Below, in pieces: positions 19,590 through 28,208 of a stretch of DNA of 48,746 bases. Numbering within the stretch: position 1 is the stretch's first letter; each line of letters opens with the position of its first letter. This DNA comes from Flavobacteriaceae bacterium (lineage in GTDB: Bacteria; Bacteroidota; Bacteroidia; Flavobacteriales; Flavobacteriaceae). The notes under the pieces were generated by a model that saw only the letters and a list, made by a program, of their open reading frames with translations, was not told the DNA's origin and did not search any database. The stretch covers positions 1-48,746 of the forward strand of contig DUDG01000001.1 of assembly GCA_012959395.1 (NCBI GenBank), in the 5' to 3' direction. The position numbers and the translations under genes were made by a program.

Positions 19590-20042
19590 ATGTATAATTC
19601 AGACTTTAATAAAATTAAAAGAATTACAAAGAATCTAGATCTTGAAACTAGTCTAAATTCAATTTGCTCATACTTAGAAAGCACTATAAATGGATACGAT
19701 TGGGTTGGATTTTATTTTCATAATGAAATAAAAAAAGAGCTTGAATTAAAAGCATATTCTGGAATACCTACACAACACACTAAAATTCCTTATGGTAAAG
19801 GCATTTGCGGACAAACAGCAGAATCAAACAAGCATATGATAGTTGCTGATGTTTTAAAAGAATCTAATTATATTTCTTGTAACATAAATGTAAAATCAGA
19901 AATTGTTGTTCCTGTTTTTATTAAAAATATAAATGTTGGTCAAATTGATATTGATTCAAATATCCCAAATAGATTTTCAAAAATTGATTTAGAATTTTTA
20001 ACTAGAATCAACAATTTAGTATCAGAAAAATTATTAAAATAA
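19590..20042 (+). CDS. GAF-domain protein, free methionine-(R)-sulfoxide reductase type
   Basis: This is a single GAF domain of 150 residues. The motifs WVGFYF, YGKGICGQTAESN, YISCNINVKSEIVVPVF and GQIDIDSN match the fRMsr family, which reduces free methionine sulfoxide with thioredoxin. Cys 73 and Cys 97 are 24 residues apart, the spacing of E. coli C94 and C118. The third cysteine (E. coli C84) is absent. The ATG is fused to the groEL terminator T-run, so a conventional leader is impossible unless transcription reads through. Read-through would put it under groESL control, which would suit a stress-repair enzyme. Confidence 0.85.
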   Translation: MYNSDFNKIKRITKNLDLETSLNSICSYLESTINGYDWVGFYFHNEIKKELELKAYSGIPTQHTKIPYGKGICGQTAESNKHMIVADVLKESNYISCNINVKSEIVVPVFIKNINVGQIDIDSNIPNRFSKIDLEFLTRINNLVSEKLLK

Positions 20043-20057
20043 ATATAATTTTCTAAT

Positions 20058-20086
20058 TTGTTTATTTTAAAAAAAACCTACTTTTA
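20058..20086 (+). promoter_or_regulatory. Flavobacterial-type promoter for purH
   Basis: TTG at 20058-20060, an 18-bp spacer, then TACTTTTA at 20079-20086 (one mismatch to TAnnTTTG). The start point should be near 20091, in agreement with the ATG at 20112. Confidence 0.55.
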
Positions 20087-20111
20087 TACTTCATTTTTAT
20101 ATCCATTAAAT

Positions 20112-21629
20112 ATGTTACAAATAAAATCTGCTTTAATTTCAGTATTTGATAAAAACGGATTAGAACCAATAGCAAAAAAGCTTCATTCTTTAGGAGTTAA
20201 AATTTATTCAACTGGTGGAACAGAACATTTATTAAATAAGCTTGAAATTCCTGTTGTTAAAGTAGAAGATATTACTAGCTATCCATCTATTTTAGGGGGA
20301 AGGGTTAAAACATTACACCCTAAAATTTTTGGCGGAATATTAAATAGAAGTGATAATGAAAATGACATAGCTGATATCGAAAAATATAATATTCCTAATA
20401 TAGATTTAGTAATCGTTGATTTATATCCATTTGAAAAAACAGTAGCTTCTGGAGAAAGTGAAGAAAATATAATTGAAAAAATTGATATTGGAGGAATCTC
20501 TTTAATTAGAGCTGCTGCAAAAAACTTTAAAGACGTTATTTGTGTATCATCAAAGAATGACTATGATTACTTTTTATCAAAACTTGATGAAGGATCAGGT
20601 AAAATTAATGAATCTTTAAGCAGAGAATTTGCAGCTAAAGCATTTAATATTTCATCCCATTATGATACAGCTATATTTAATTATTTTAACAAAGAAAGCA
20701 ACAATTTTAAGACTAGTTTTCAAAATGGAAGAATCCTAAGATATGGCGAAAACCCACACCAAAAAGGAATTTTTTATGGAGATTTTAATTCTATTTTCAC
20801 TCAGGCTAATGGAAAAGAACTGTCTTATAATAATTTTCTTGATATTGATTCTGCTATTAATATAATGAATGAGTTTCAATTAGATTCGCCAACATTTGCC
20901 ATTTTAAAACATAATAACGCTTGTGGTTTAGCAATAAGAAACTCATTGCTAGAAGCCTATAAGGATGCATTAGCTGCAGATCCAGTTTCAGCTTTCGGAG
21001 GGGTTTTAATTTCAAATAAATTAATTGATTTATCAACTGCAGAAGAAATTAATAAATTATTCTGTGAAGTTGTTATTGCACCCAGTTATGAAAAAAAAGC
21101 TCTGGAATTATTATGCACAAAGAAAAATAGGATCATCCTAATTAAAAAAGAGACTAAATTAAGTAATGATTCAATCAGAACATGTTTAAATGGAGTTTTA
21201 TACCAGGGTAAAGACAATATTACTGATACTAAATCTAACTTTAAAACATGTACAATTAAACATCCAACTGAAAAGGAAATTCAAGACATGATTTTTGCAT
21301 CAAAAATATGTAAGCATACAAAATCAAATACTATAGTTTTGGTGAAAGACAAACAGTTGATTAGTTCAGGAACTGGTCAGACTTCTAGGGTTGACGCATT
21401 AAAACAAGCTATTGAAAAATCTATCAATTTTAGTTTTGATTTAAATGGTGCTGTAATGGCTAGTGATGCTTTTTTTCCATTTCCAGATTGTGTTGAAATA
21501 GCTCATAATCAAGGTATTTCTTCTGTAATTCAACCTGGTGGATCTATTAAAGATAACTTGTCTATTGATTATTGTAATAAAAATAACTTATCAATGGTTT
21601 TAACTGGAACACGTCATTTTAAACATTAA
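20112..21629 (+). CDS. purH: Bifunctional AICAR transformylase / IMP cyclohydrolase
   Basis: This enzyme carries out the last two steps of IMP synthesis in the cytoplasm. It has 505 residues from the ATG at 20112. The frame extends upstream, but the added residues cover a promoter and are not conserved-looking. The N-terminal MGS-like cyclohydrolase domain has SALISVFDKNGLE, STGGTEHLL and GGRVKTLHPKIFGGIL. The C-terminal transformylase has RYGENPHQKG, LKHNNACGLA (catalytic Lys-His), DPVSAFGGV, and SDAFFPFPD followed by IQPGGSIKD. mreB starts 30 nt later. Confidence 0.97.
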   Translation: MLQIKSALISVFDKNGLEPIAKKLHSLGVKIYSTGGTEHLLNKLEIPVVKVEDITSYPSILGGRVKTLHPKIFGGILNRSDNENDIADIEKYNIPNIDLVIVDLYPFEKTVASGESEENIIEKIDIGGISLIRAAAKNFKDVICVSSKNDYDYFLSKLDEGSGKINESLSREFAAKAFNISSHYDTAIFNYFNKESNNFKTSFQNGRILRYGENPHQKGIFYGDFNSIFTQANGKELSYNNFLDIDSAINIMNEFQLDSPTFAILKHNNACGLAIRNSLLEAYKDALAADPVSAFGGVLISNKLIDLSTAEEINKLFCEVVIAPSYEKKALELLCTKKNRIILIKKETKLSNDSIRTCLNGVLYQGKDNITDTKSNFKTCTIKHPTEKEIQDMIFASKICKHTKSNTIVLVKDKQLISSGTGQTSRVDALKQAIEKSINFSFDLNGAVMASDAFFPFPDCVEIAHNQGISSVIQPGGSIKDNLSIDYCNKNNLSMVLTGTRHFKH

Positions 21630-21659
21630 TTTTATTAACTTGTAATACACTTAAAAATT

Positions 21660-22688
21660 ATGGGATTTTTTGATTTTTGGACTGAATCTATAGCAATTGA
21701 TCTTGGCACAGCTAATACACTTATTATACATAACGATAAAGTAGTAGTGGACAGTCCTTCAATAGTTGCTATTGACAAACGAACAAATAAAATTATTGCT
21801 GTTGGAACTGAAGCCAGTTTAATGCAAGGCAAAACTCACGAAAACATTAAAACAGTTAGACCTTTAAAAGATGGTGTAATAGCTGATTTTAACGCTTCTG
21901 AGCAAATGATAAGTTTGCTGATTAAAAGCATTCCTGCTTTAAAGAAAAAATTTTTTACTCCAGCTCTTAAAATGGTAATTTGCATTCCATCAGGTATTAC
22001 AGAAGTTGAAATGAGAGCTGTCAGAGAGTCTGCTGAAAGAGTAAATGGAAAAGAAGTGTATTTAATTCATGAACCAATGGCAGCAGCAATTGGAATTGGT
22101 GTAGATATAATGCAGCCAAAAGGGAATATGGTTGTTGATATAGGAGGAGGCACAACTGAAATAGCTGTAATTGCATTATCAGGAATAGTTTGTGATAAAT
22201 CCGTTAAAGTAGCTGGAGATGTTTTTACAGGTGATATAATCTATTACATGAGAACGCAGCATAACTTATTTATTGGAGAAAGAACTGCTGAGAAAATTAA
22301 AATTAATATAGGATCCGCTTCAGAAGAACTTGAAAGTCCTCCTGATAACATTTCTGTACAAGGAAGAGACTTGCTGACTGGTAAACCTAAAGAGATTACA
22401 CTAGGGTATCGTGAAATTGCAAAAGCGCTCGATAAAACAATTTTAAGAATTGAGGACGCTGTAATGGATACATTATCTCAAACTCCACCAGAACTCGCTG
22501 CAGATATTTATAATACAGGTATTTATTTAGCAGGTGGTGGATCTATGCTTAGAGGTTTAGACAAAAGACTTTCTCAAAAAACAGATTTACCAGTTTTTAT
22601 TGCTGAAGATCCTCTAAGAGCAGTTGTTAGAGGAACAGGCATAGCCTTAAAAAACATAGATAGATATAAAAGTGTCTTGGTGAAATAG
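21660..22688 (+). CDS. mreB: Rod shape-determining actin-like protein MreB
   Basis: This 342-residue cytoskeletal ATPase forms membrane filaments that guide lateral wall synthesis. Actin-fold motifs are visible: phosphate-1 IDLGTANTLI (residues 13-22), the connect region HEPMAAAIG, phosphate-2 VDIGGGTTEIAVI (about 158-170) and the adenosine motif YLAGGGSMLRGL near 300. It is the first gene of the five-gene set mreB-mreC-mreD-PBP2-rodA, which implies a rod-shaped cell. Nine nt separate it from mreC. Confidence 0.98.
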   Translation: MGFFDFWTESIAIDLGTANTLIIHNDKVVVDSPSIVAIDKRTNKIIAVGTEASLMQGKTHENIKTVRPLKDGVIADFNASEQMISLLIKSIPALKKKFFTPALKMVICIPSGITEVEMRAVRESAERVNGKEVYLIHEPMAAAIGIGVDIMQPKGNMVVDIGGGTTEIAVIALSGIVCDKSVKVAGDVFTGDIIYYMRTQHNLFIGERTAEKIKINIGSASEELESPPDNISVQGRDLLTGKPKEITLGYREIAKALDKTILRIEDAVMDTLSQTPPELAADIYNTGIYLAGGGSMLRGLDKRLSQKTDLPVFIAEDPLRAVVRGTGIALKNIDRYKSVLVK

Positions 22689-22697
22689 ATTATAATT

Positions 22698-23507
22698 ATG
22701 CAACGAATCATTGATAGCATCTTAGCAAAAAAAGATGTTTTAGTTTTTTTAATTCTGTTGTTATTTTCTCTTTATTTAATCACTAATTCTAATTTCTATC
22801 ATAAAGCAAAAATTTTAAAAGTATCCAATAATTTCACTAATCTTATTTTTGATGAATATTCCTACTTAAATGAATATTTTAGGTTAGAAGATTATAATGA
22901 TGCATTAATTAAAGAAAATGTAAGATTACATAATGAATTGCAAAATTTTAAATCTATAAATATAGATAGTTCGTTATTAAAAAAAGATTTCATTTATAGT
23001 AATGCTAAAATTATTTCAAATAATATTTCTTTATTAAAAAACTATTTAATAATAAATAAAGGGAGTATCGATGGTGTTGTAAGGGAAATGGGAATTATAA
23101 GTTCAGAAGGAATTATAGGGATTGTAGATGAAGTCTCTGAAAACTACTCTTCTGTTATGTCTATACTAAATTTAAACTTAAAGATTAATGCCAAAGTTAA
23201 AAGAACCTCACATTTTGGTAGTTTAGAATGGGAAGGATTAGATATAGACATACTTATTCTAAAAGATATCCCTAAAACAGCTAAAATTAATATTGGAGAC
23301 AGTGTAGTAACTGGTGGAATGTCAGCAATTTTTCCAGAAAATATTAAAATAGGAATTGTATCAAACGTAAGCACAAATAATAATTCAGACAATTACTTAA
23401 GAATAGAAATTAAACTTCATAATGACATGTCAAAACTTAGGAATATATACCTATTATCAAGTTTATTTAAGAATGAAATTGAGCAGCTAAAAACAAAAAA
23501 TCAATGA
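22698..23507 (+). CDS. mreC: Rod shape-determining protein MreC
   Basis: This 269-residue protein has one N-terminal transmembrane helix (about 14-30), a coiled coil (about 50-85), then the beta-rich periplasmic MreC domain (KNYLIINKGSIDGVVREMGIISSEGIIGIV, then GDSVVTGGMSAIFPENIKIGIV). It binds PBP2 and activates the elongation complex. Its stop overlaps the mreD start (ATGA, 4 nt). Confidence 0.95.
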   Translation: MQRIIDSILAKKDVLVFLILLLFSLYLITNSNFYHKAKILKVSNNFTNLIFDEYSYLNEYFRLEDYNDALIKENVRLHNELQNFKSINIDSSLLKKDFIYSNAKIISNNISLLKNYLIINKGSIDGVVREMGIISSEGIIGIVDEVSENYSSVMSILNLNLKINAKVKRTSHFGSLEWEGLDIDILILKDIPKTAKINIGDSVVTGGMSAIFPENIKIGIVSNVSTNNNSDNYLRIEIKLHNDMSKLRNIYLLSSLFKNEIEQLKTKNQ

Positions 23508-24025
23508 ATAACTTATATTTTTCAATAATCATTAGATTTGTAATGTTAGTTTTATTACAAGGCTTGATTTTTAATAGGTTTGATTTATTTGGTACATATG
23601 ACCCATATATATGCTTGGTATTTATTTTAATATTTCCTATTAAAATTAACAGAATAGCATTTCTAATTATATGTTTCTTTTTCGGAATTATTTTAGATTT
23701 ATTTTCTAATTCATATGGAATTAATGCTGCTGCATGTTTGTCTATTGCATTTTTAAGACCCTTTATATTAAATTTTGTTTTTGGATCTTTTTTCGATCCT
23801 CATGGAGTTAAAATGATGAAACATTATTTTAATGATTCATCAATATATCAAAAAATAATTTATCTTTTTACAATAATATTTATACATCATCTTATTTTAT
23901 TTTCATTAGAGATTTTCTCAATAAATCACTTTAATTTAATTTTTATAAAAACTCTAAATACTTCAATTTTATCATTTATTTTCTGTTCAACTTTTATATA
24001 TCTTTTAGTTCAAAATGAAAAATAA
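23504..24025 (+). CDS. mreD: Rod shape-determining membrane protein MreD
   Basis: This is a 173-residue, very hydrophobic protein with about five transmembrane helices. The segment LLQGLIFNRFDLFGTYDPYICLVFILIFP and the FGIILDLFSNSYGINAAACL block are typical of Bacteroidota MreD. It is a partner of MreC in the elongation complex. It overlaps mreC by 4 nt and the PBP2 gene by 11 nt, so all three are translationally coupled. Confidence 0.92.
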   Translation: MNNLYFSIIIRFVMLVLLQGLIFNRFDLFGTYDPYICLVFILIFPIKINRIAFLIICFFFGIILDLFSNSYGINAAACLSIAFLRPFILNFVFGSFFDPHGVKMMKHYFNDSSIYQKIIYLFTIIFIHHLILFSLEIFSINHFNLIFIKTLNTSILSFIFCSTFIYLLVQNEK

Positions 24026-25877
24026 ACTATTTCCAATATTAATTATTTCAACCAGTATCTTATTTGTTTTAAGATTATTTTGGGTGCAGTTAATAAATAT
24101 TAATGATGTACAGCTTTCAAATAAAAATTCAGTTCAAAGAATCTATAACTACCCTGAAAGAGGTTATATTTTTGATAGAAACAATAATCTATTAGTTGAG
24201 AATAAGCCTTATTATGATTTAATGATAATTCCTAAAGATTTAAAAGAAATTGACACAATTGAATTCTGTAAAATATTAAAAATTGAAAAAAGCATTTTAA
24301 TTGAAAAAATTGATAAATCTAAAAAATTCTCATACATCAAGCCCTCTGCATTTTTATCTCAAATTTCAAAATCTGATTATGCTATCATTCAAGAAAAACT
24401 ATGGAAATACAAGGGTTTTTATATTCAAAGAAAATCAAATAGAAACTATCTTTTAAATTCAGCTTCAAACATATTAGGATATATAAGTGAGGTTAATGAT
24501 TACGAAATAAAAGATAATAGTTATTACGAGTCAGGTGAATTAATTGGAAGACAAGGTGTAGAAAAAGCTTACGAAAAACAGTTAAGAGGAACAAAAGGAG
24601 TAAGCTATTATCAAAAAGATAAGTTTAATAGAATAACAGGATTGTATAAGGAAGGGATTTATGATACAATTTTTAGCCCTGCAAATGACATTACCTTAAC
24701 AATAGATTTAAATCTCCAAACCTATGGAGATTCTTTAATGATAAATAAATTTGGTAGTATTATAGCTATTGAACCTAATAGTGGTGAAATCTTATCTCTT
24801 ATTAATGCCCCTACATTTGATCCTAATTTACTTATAGGACGAGATAGATCAAAAAATTATATAAATTTAAAAAATGATACTATAGGGAAGCCTTTATTTG
24901 ATAGAGGACTTCAAGGTCAATACCCTCCTGGCTCAACATTTAAATTAGTAAATGCACTAATCGCTTTACAAGAAAATGTTATAAATGAAAAAACGATTAT
25001 TTTATGTAATCTAGGGCATTATTATTCCAAAAATAGATTTATGAAATGTCACTGTGAAATAGGGACAAGAAATAACTTAAATAAAGCGATTTATAACTCT
25101 TGCAATACTTATTTTGCAAATATATACAAACAAACTATTGAAAAATTTCCTAACGCTGGAGCCGGTATAGATCATTGGAAAGAACACGTTAGTAGTTTTG
25201 GCCTTGGCAATTACTTAGGATACGATCATCCCACTGGAAGTCCAGGTTTAATCCCTGATTCAAAATATTATAATAAATGGTATCCTAATGGTAAATGGAA
25301 AGCTGCAACTACAATTTCAAATGGAATAGGTCAAGGAGAAATACTTACTACTCCAATACAGTTAGCAAACCTAACTGCTACCATAGCAAATAGAGGATGG
25401 TTTAAAACACCACACTTAGTTAAAGCAATTAGCAATAATTCTATTACTAAAGATTTTACAATAAAAAGACATACAACAATAGATTCAATTCATTATGAAA
25501 AAGTAATTCAAGGAATGTTTAATGTAATAGAAAAAGGTAGTGCGCAAAATGCTAAAATTAAAGGAATTAATGTTGTGGGGAAAACTGGTACTGCAGAAAA
25601 CTTTATCAAAATTAATGGTAAAAGGCTCCAATTAACAGATCATTCTATTTTTATTGGTTTTGCTCCAAAAAACAATCCGAAAATAGCGATTGCTGTGTTT
25701 ATTGAAAATGGTTATTGGGGAACACGATGGGCCGCGCCTATAGCTAGCTTAATGATGGAAAAATATTTAAATAAAAAAATTAACAGAAAGTACTTAGAAA
25801 ACTATATTATTAATGGAAATTTAATGGAAGAATATCTAAAGCCTTATTTAAACTCAAATTTTAAAATAAATGAGTAA
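24015..25877 (+). CDS. mrdA: Penicillin-binding protein 2 (elongation transpeptidase)
   Basis: This 620-residue class B PBP has an N-terminal signal anchor (about 3-20). The dimerisation domain includes RGYIFDRNNNLL and GRQGVEKAYEKQLRG. The transpeptidase domain has the active serine S307 in SxxK (STFK 307-310), SxN at 362-364 (SCN) and KTG at 523-525. It cross-links peptidoglycan along the side wall together with the glycosyltransferase RodA, encoded next with an 8-nt overlap. Confidence 0.96.
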   Translation: MKNKLFPILIISTSILFVLRLFWVQLININDVQLSNKNSVQRIYNYPERGYIFDRNNNLLVENKPYYDLMIIPKDLKEIDTIEFCKILKIEKSILIEKIDKSKKFSYIKPSAFLSQISKSDYAIIQEKLWKYKGFYIQRKSNRNYLLNSASNILGYISEVNDYEIKDNSYYESGELIGRQGVEKAYEKQLRGTKGVSYYQKDKFNRITGLYKEGIYDTIFSPANDITLTIDLNLQTYGDSLMINKFGSIIAIEPNSGEILSLINAPTFDPNLLIGRDRSKNYINLKNDTIGKPLFDRGLQGQYPPGSTFKLVNALIALQENVINEKTIILCNLGHYYSKNRFMKCHCEIGTRNNLNKAIYNSCNTYFANIYKQTIEKFPNAGAGIDHWKEHVSSFGLGNYLGYDHPTGSPGLIPDSKYYNKWYPNGKWKAATTISNGIGQGEILTTPIQLANLTATIANRGWFKTPHLVKAISNNSITKDFTIKRHTTIDSIHYEKVIQGMFNVIEKGSAQNAKIKGINVVGKTGTAENFIKINGKRLQLTDHSIFIGFAPKNNPKIAIAVFIENGYWGTRWAAPIASLMMEKYLNKKINRKYLENYIINGNLMEEYLKPYLNSNFKINE

Positions 25878-27123
25878 AATGAATATAAAGAAGATTGATT
25901 GGCTAAGTATAGTTATACTTTGTTTCTTAATTTTACTAGGACTAATTAACATATATTCATCAGCTCATACAAACTTACTTGACTCTATGTTTTCCTTGAA
26001 ACATCCTTTCGGAAAACAATGTTTATTTATTATCGCTTCAATTATTTTATTTTTTTTAGTTCAACTATTCCCTTTTAAATTTTTTGAAAAATTTGCTAGT
26101 ATATCTTATGTTTTATCCATAATATCATTACTGGGTTTATTTGTATTTGGCAAAAGTATATCTGGAGCAACGGCTTGGTATCAAATTTTTGGATTTGGAA
26201 TTCAACCAAGTGAATTCGCTAAGCCAATAACTGCTCTTGCATTGGCTAAATACTTAAGTGATTTTAACTCAAATATTAAAACAATTAAAACTCAATTCTA
26301 TTCTTTTTTAATTATTTTAATTCCTATTATATTGATTTTTTTACAAGGTGATCCAGGAACAACTTTGGTATTTTTAAGTTTTTTTTTAGTGTTTTATAAA
26401 ATTGGGCTTCCTTCAATATATCTGAATTTATTTATTGGATTTATTGGATTATTTTTTCTTACAATTCTTTTTAATAAACAAATAATAATTATATCTATCT
26501 TTTTCCTATCTCTTTTATTAATCTCCTACATGAAAAGAAAGAAAAAATCGATAAAAAAAATTATAATGTATAGTTTTGTTTTTTCAGCTTTTACCTTATC
26601 AGTTGACTTTATTTTTAATAATATTTTTGAACAACACCATAGAGATAGATTCAATATTGTAATGGGTTTACAAGAAGATAATAGAGGTGTTGGTTATAAT
26701 ACTAATCAGTCTAGAATAGCATTTGCTTCGGGAGGTTTTTTTGGAGAAGGATTTTTGGAAGGTTCTCAAACTAAAGGAAGCTTTGTTCCTGAGCAGCATA
26801 CCGATTATATATTTTCAACAGTTGGTGAAGAATGGGGGTTTTTAGGAGCTAGTTTAGTGATTTTTCTATTTTCTTATTTAATGCTTAGAATATCTAAAAG
26901 AGCCGAGCTTCAAAGAAATTTATTTAGCAAAATATTTGCCTATTCTACAGTAACTATAATATTCACTCACTTTTTTATAAATATCGGAATGGTTCTAGGT
27001 TTAGTCCCTACTATTGGAATTCCTTTACCATTCTTTAGTTATGGGGGGTCTAACTTACTTGGTTTTACTTTATTATTTTCAATATACATAAAGCTTGACT
27101 CTCAAAGAACTAGTAAGTGGTAA
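25870..27123 (+). CDS. rodA: Peptidoglycan glycosyltransferase RodA
   Basis: This is a 417-residue SEDS-family membrane protein with about ten helices. SEDS landmarks are ARG/GAxAW-type GATAWYQIFGFGIQPSEFAKP (near 97-117), the glycine-rich GVGYNTNQSRIAFASGGFFGEGF (about 272-294), the loop VPEQHTDYIFSTVGEEWGF (about 306-325) and PTIGIPLPFFSYGGSN near the C-terminus. It polymerises lipid II for the side wall with PBP2. The stop lies 5 nt from the stop of the convergent permease gene. Confidence 0.96.
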   Translation: MSKMNIKKIDWLSIVILCFLILLGLINIYSSAHTNLLDSMFSLKHPFGKQCLFIIASIILFFLVQLFPFKFFEKFASISYVLSIISLLGLFVFGKSISGATAWYQIFGFGIQPSEFAKPITALALAKYLSDFNSNIKTIKTQFYSFLIILIPIILIFLQGDPGTTLVFLSFFLVFYKIGLPSIYLNLFIGFIGLFFLTILFNKQIIIISIFFLSLLLISYMKRKKKSIKKIIMYSFVFSAFTLSVDFIFNNIFEQHHRDRFNIVMGLQEDNRGVGYNTNQSRIAFASGGFFGEGFLEGSQTKGSFVPEQHTDYIFSTVGEEWGFLGASLVIFLFSYLMLRISKRAELQRNLFSKIFAYSTVTIIFTHFFINIGMVLGLVPTIGIPLPFFSYGGSNLLGFTLLFSIYIKLDSQRTSKW

Positions 27124-27128
27124 GTTGC

Positions 27129-28208
27129 TTATTTTTTAACAAAAAAATCATTTAAATTATTTCCTAAAAACATAAAACATGTAACAAGTAACATAATTGC
27201 AGTTCCTGGAATAATAGCTAAGTATGCTTTACCTAAAATGATATATTGATAATTATCTTTTATCATTGATCCCCAACTTGGCATTGGAGGTTGAGTACCT
27301 ATACCTAAAAAACTTAATCCACTTTCAATTAAAATAGCAGATGCAAAATTAGCGGCAGAAATTATTAAAATTGGACCAATAATATTTGGTATCAAATGTT
27401 TAAAAAAAATTCTAAAGTCTGAAAACCCTAAAACTCTTGCTGCAGTTATATAATCTTTATTTCTTTCAGAAATTACTTGCCCTCTAACAACCCTAGCAAC
27501 TTCAACCCACATGGTTAACCCGACTGCAACATAAACTTGCCAAAAGCCTTTCCCTAAAGCAAGAGAAATTGCTATAACTAAAAGTAATGTAGGTATAGCC
27601 CAAAACATATTTATCACCATCATAGAAATCTTATCAATTAGACCTCCATAATAGCCACTAACCAATCCTATTGTAACTCCAATTAACAAAGAAATTAAAA
27701 CAGCAATAAAACCTATAAACAAAGAAACTCTAGTGCCTAACATTACTCTTCCAAAAACATCTCTTCCAAAACTGTCAGTTCCAAAAATAAATTTTCTATC
27801 AATTATAAATTTATTTTCAATTTCATTAGGACTTAATTTTTTAGGAAATAAATTATATGAAATAAAGTTTTTTTCAAATTTTAAATCATCATAGCCTACA
27901 TACTCAATTCCATCATCAAAAAACTTGTATGTTTTAATTAAAATTTCTTGATCTGGAGATTTATCTCCAAAAAAAAGGAGATTCATTAAAGACTGATTAT
28001 AATTTAATTCATTTGGAATTAAAATCATTTTCGCTTTAAATCCAGGAGACTTAGAGTGAATAGCTAAATGCATTTGATTTGAATGTTCTGAATTATCTGA
28101 AATAAAAAAATATGAAAAAACAGAAATTAAAAAGCAGAAAAAAATAAAAAAAGAAGAAAGTAGTATACCAAAGTGGTTATACATAAAACTAAATTTATTA
28201 GTTGACAT
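27129..28208 (-). CDS. ABC transporter permease, OppC/DppC family
   Basis: This is a 359-residue inner-membrane permease. There is one N-terminal helix (about 15-35), a periplasmic insert of about 100 residues, the signature FGTDSFGRDVFGRVMLGTR, then five helices. The cytoplasmic EAA loop that docks on the ATPase is clear (about 234-262: RGQVISERNKDYITAARVLGFSD). OppC-type permeases pair with an OppB-type partner, an ATPase and a binding protein; none of these is nearby. The start codon overlaps the stop of the upstream protease gene by 1 nt, so the pair is an operon. The substrate is unknown; peptides are the family default. Confidence 0.9.
   Translation of the reverse strand: MSTNKFSFMYNHFGILLSSFFIFFCFLISVFSYFFISDNSEHSNQMHLAIHSKSPGFKAKMILIPNELNYNQSLMNLLFFGDKSPDQEILIKTYKFFDDGIEYVGYDDLKFEKNFISYNLFPKKLSPNEIENKFIIDRKFIFGTDSFGRDVFGRVMLGTRVSLFIGFIAVLISLLIGVTIGLVSGYYGGLIDKISMMVINMFWAIPTLLLVIAISLALGKGFWQVYVAVGLTMWVEVARVVRGQVISERNKDYITAARVLGFSDFRIFFKHLIPNIIGPILIISAANFASAILIESGLSFLGIGTQPPMPSWGSMIKDNYQYIILGKAYLAIIPGTAIMLLVTCFMFLGNNLNDFFVKK

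Noticed and set aside
20058-20111. Longer N-terminus for PurH
   Set aside because: The upstream codons overlap a promoter and precede the conserved start MLQIKSALISVFDK.
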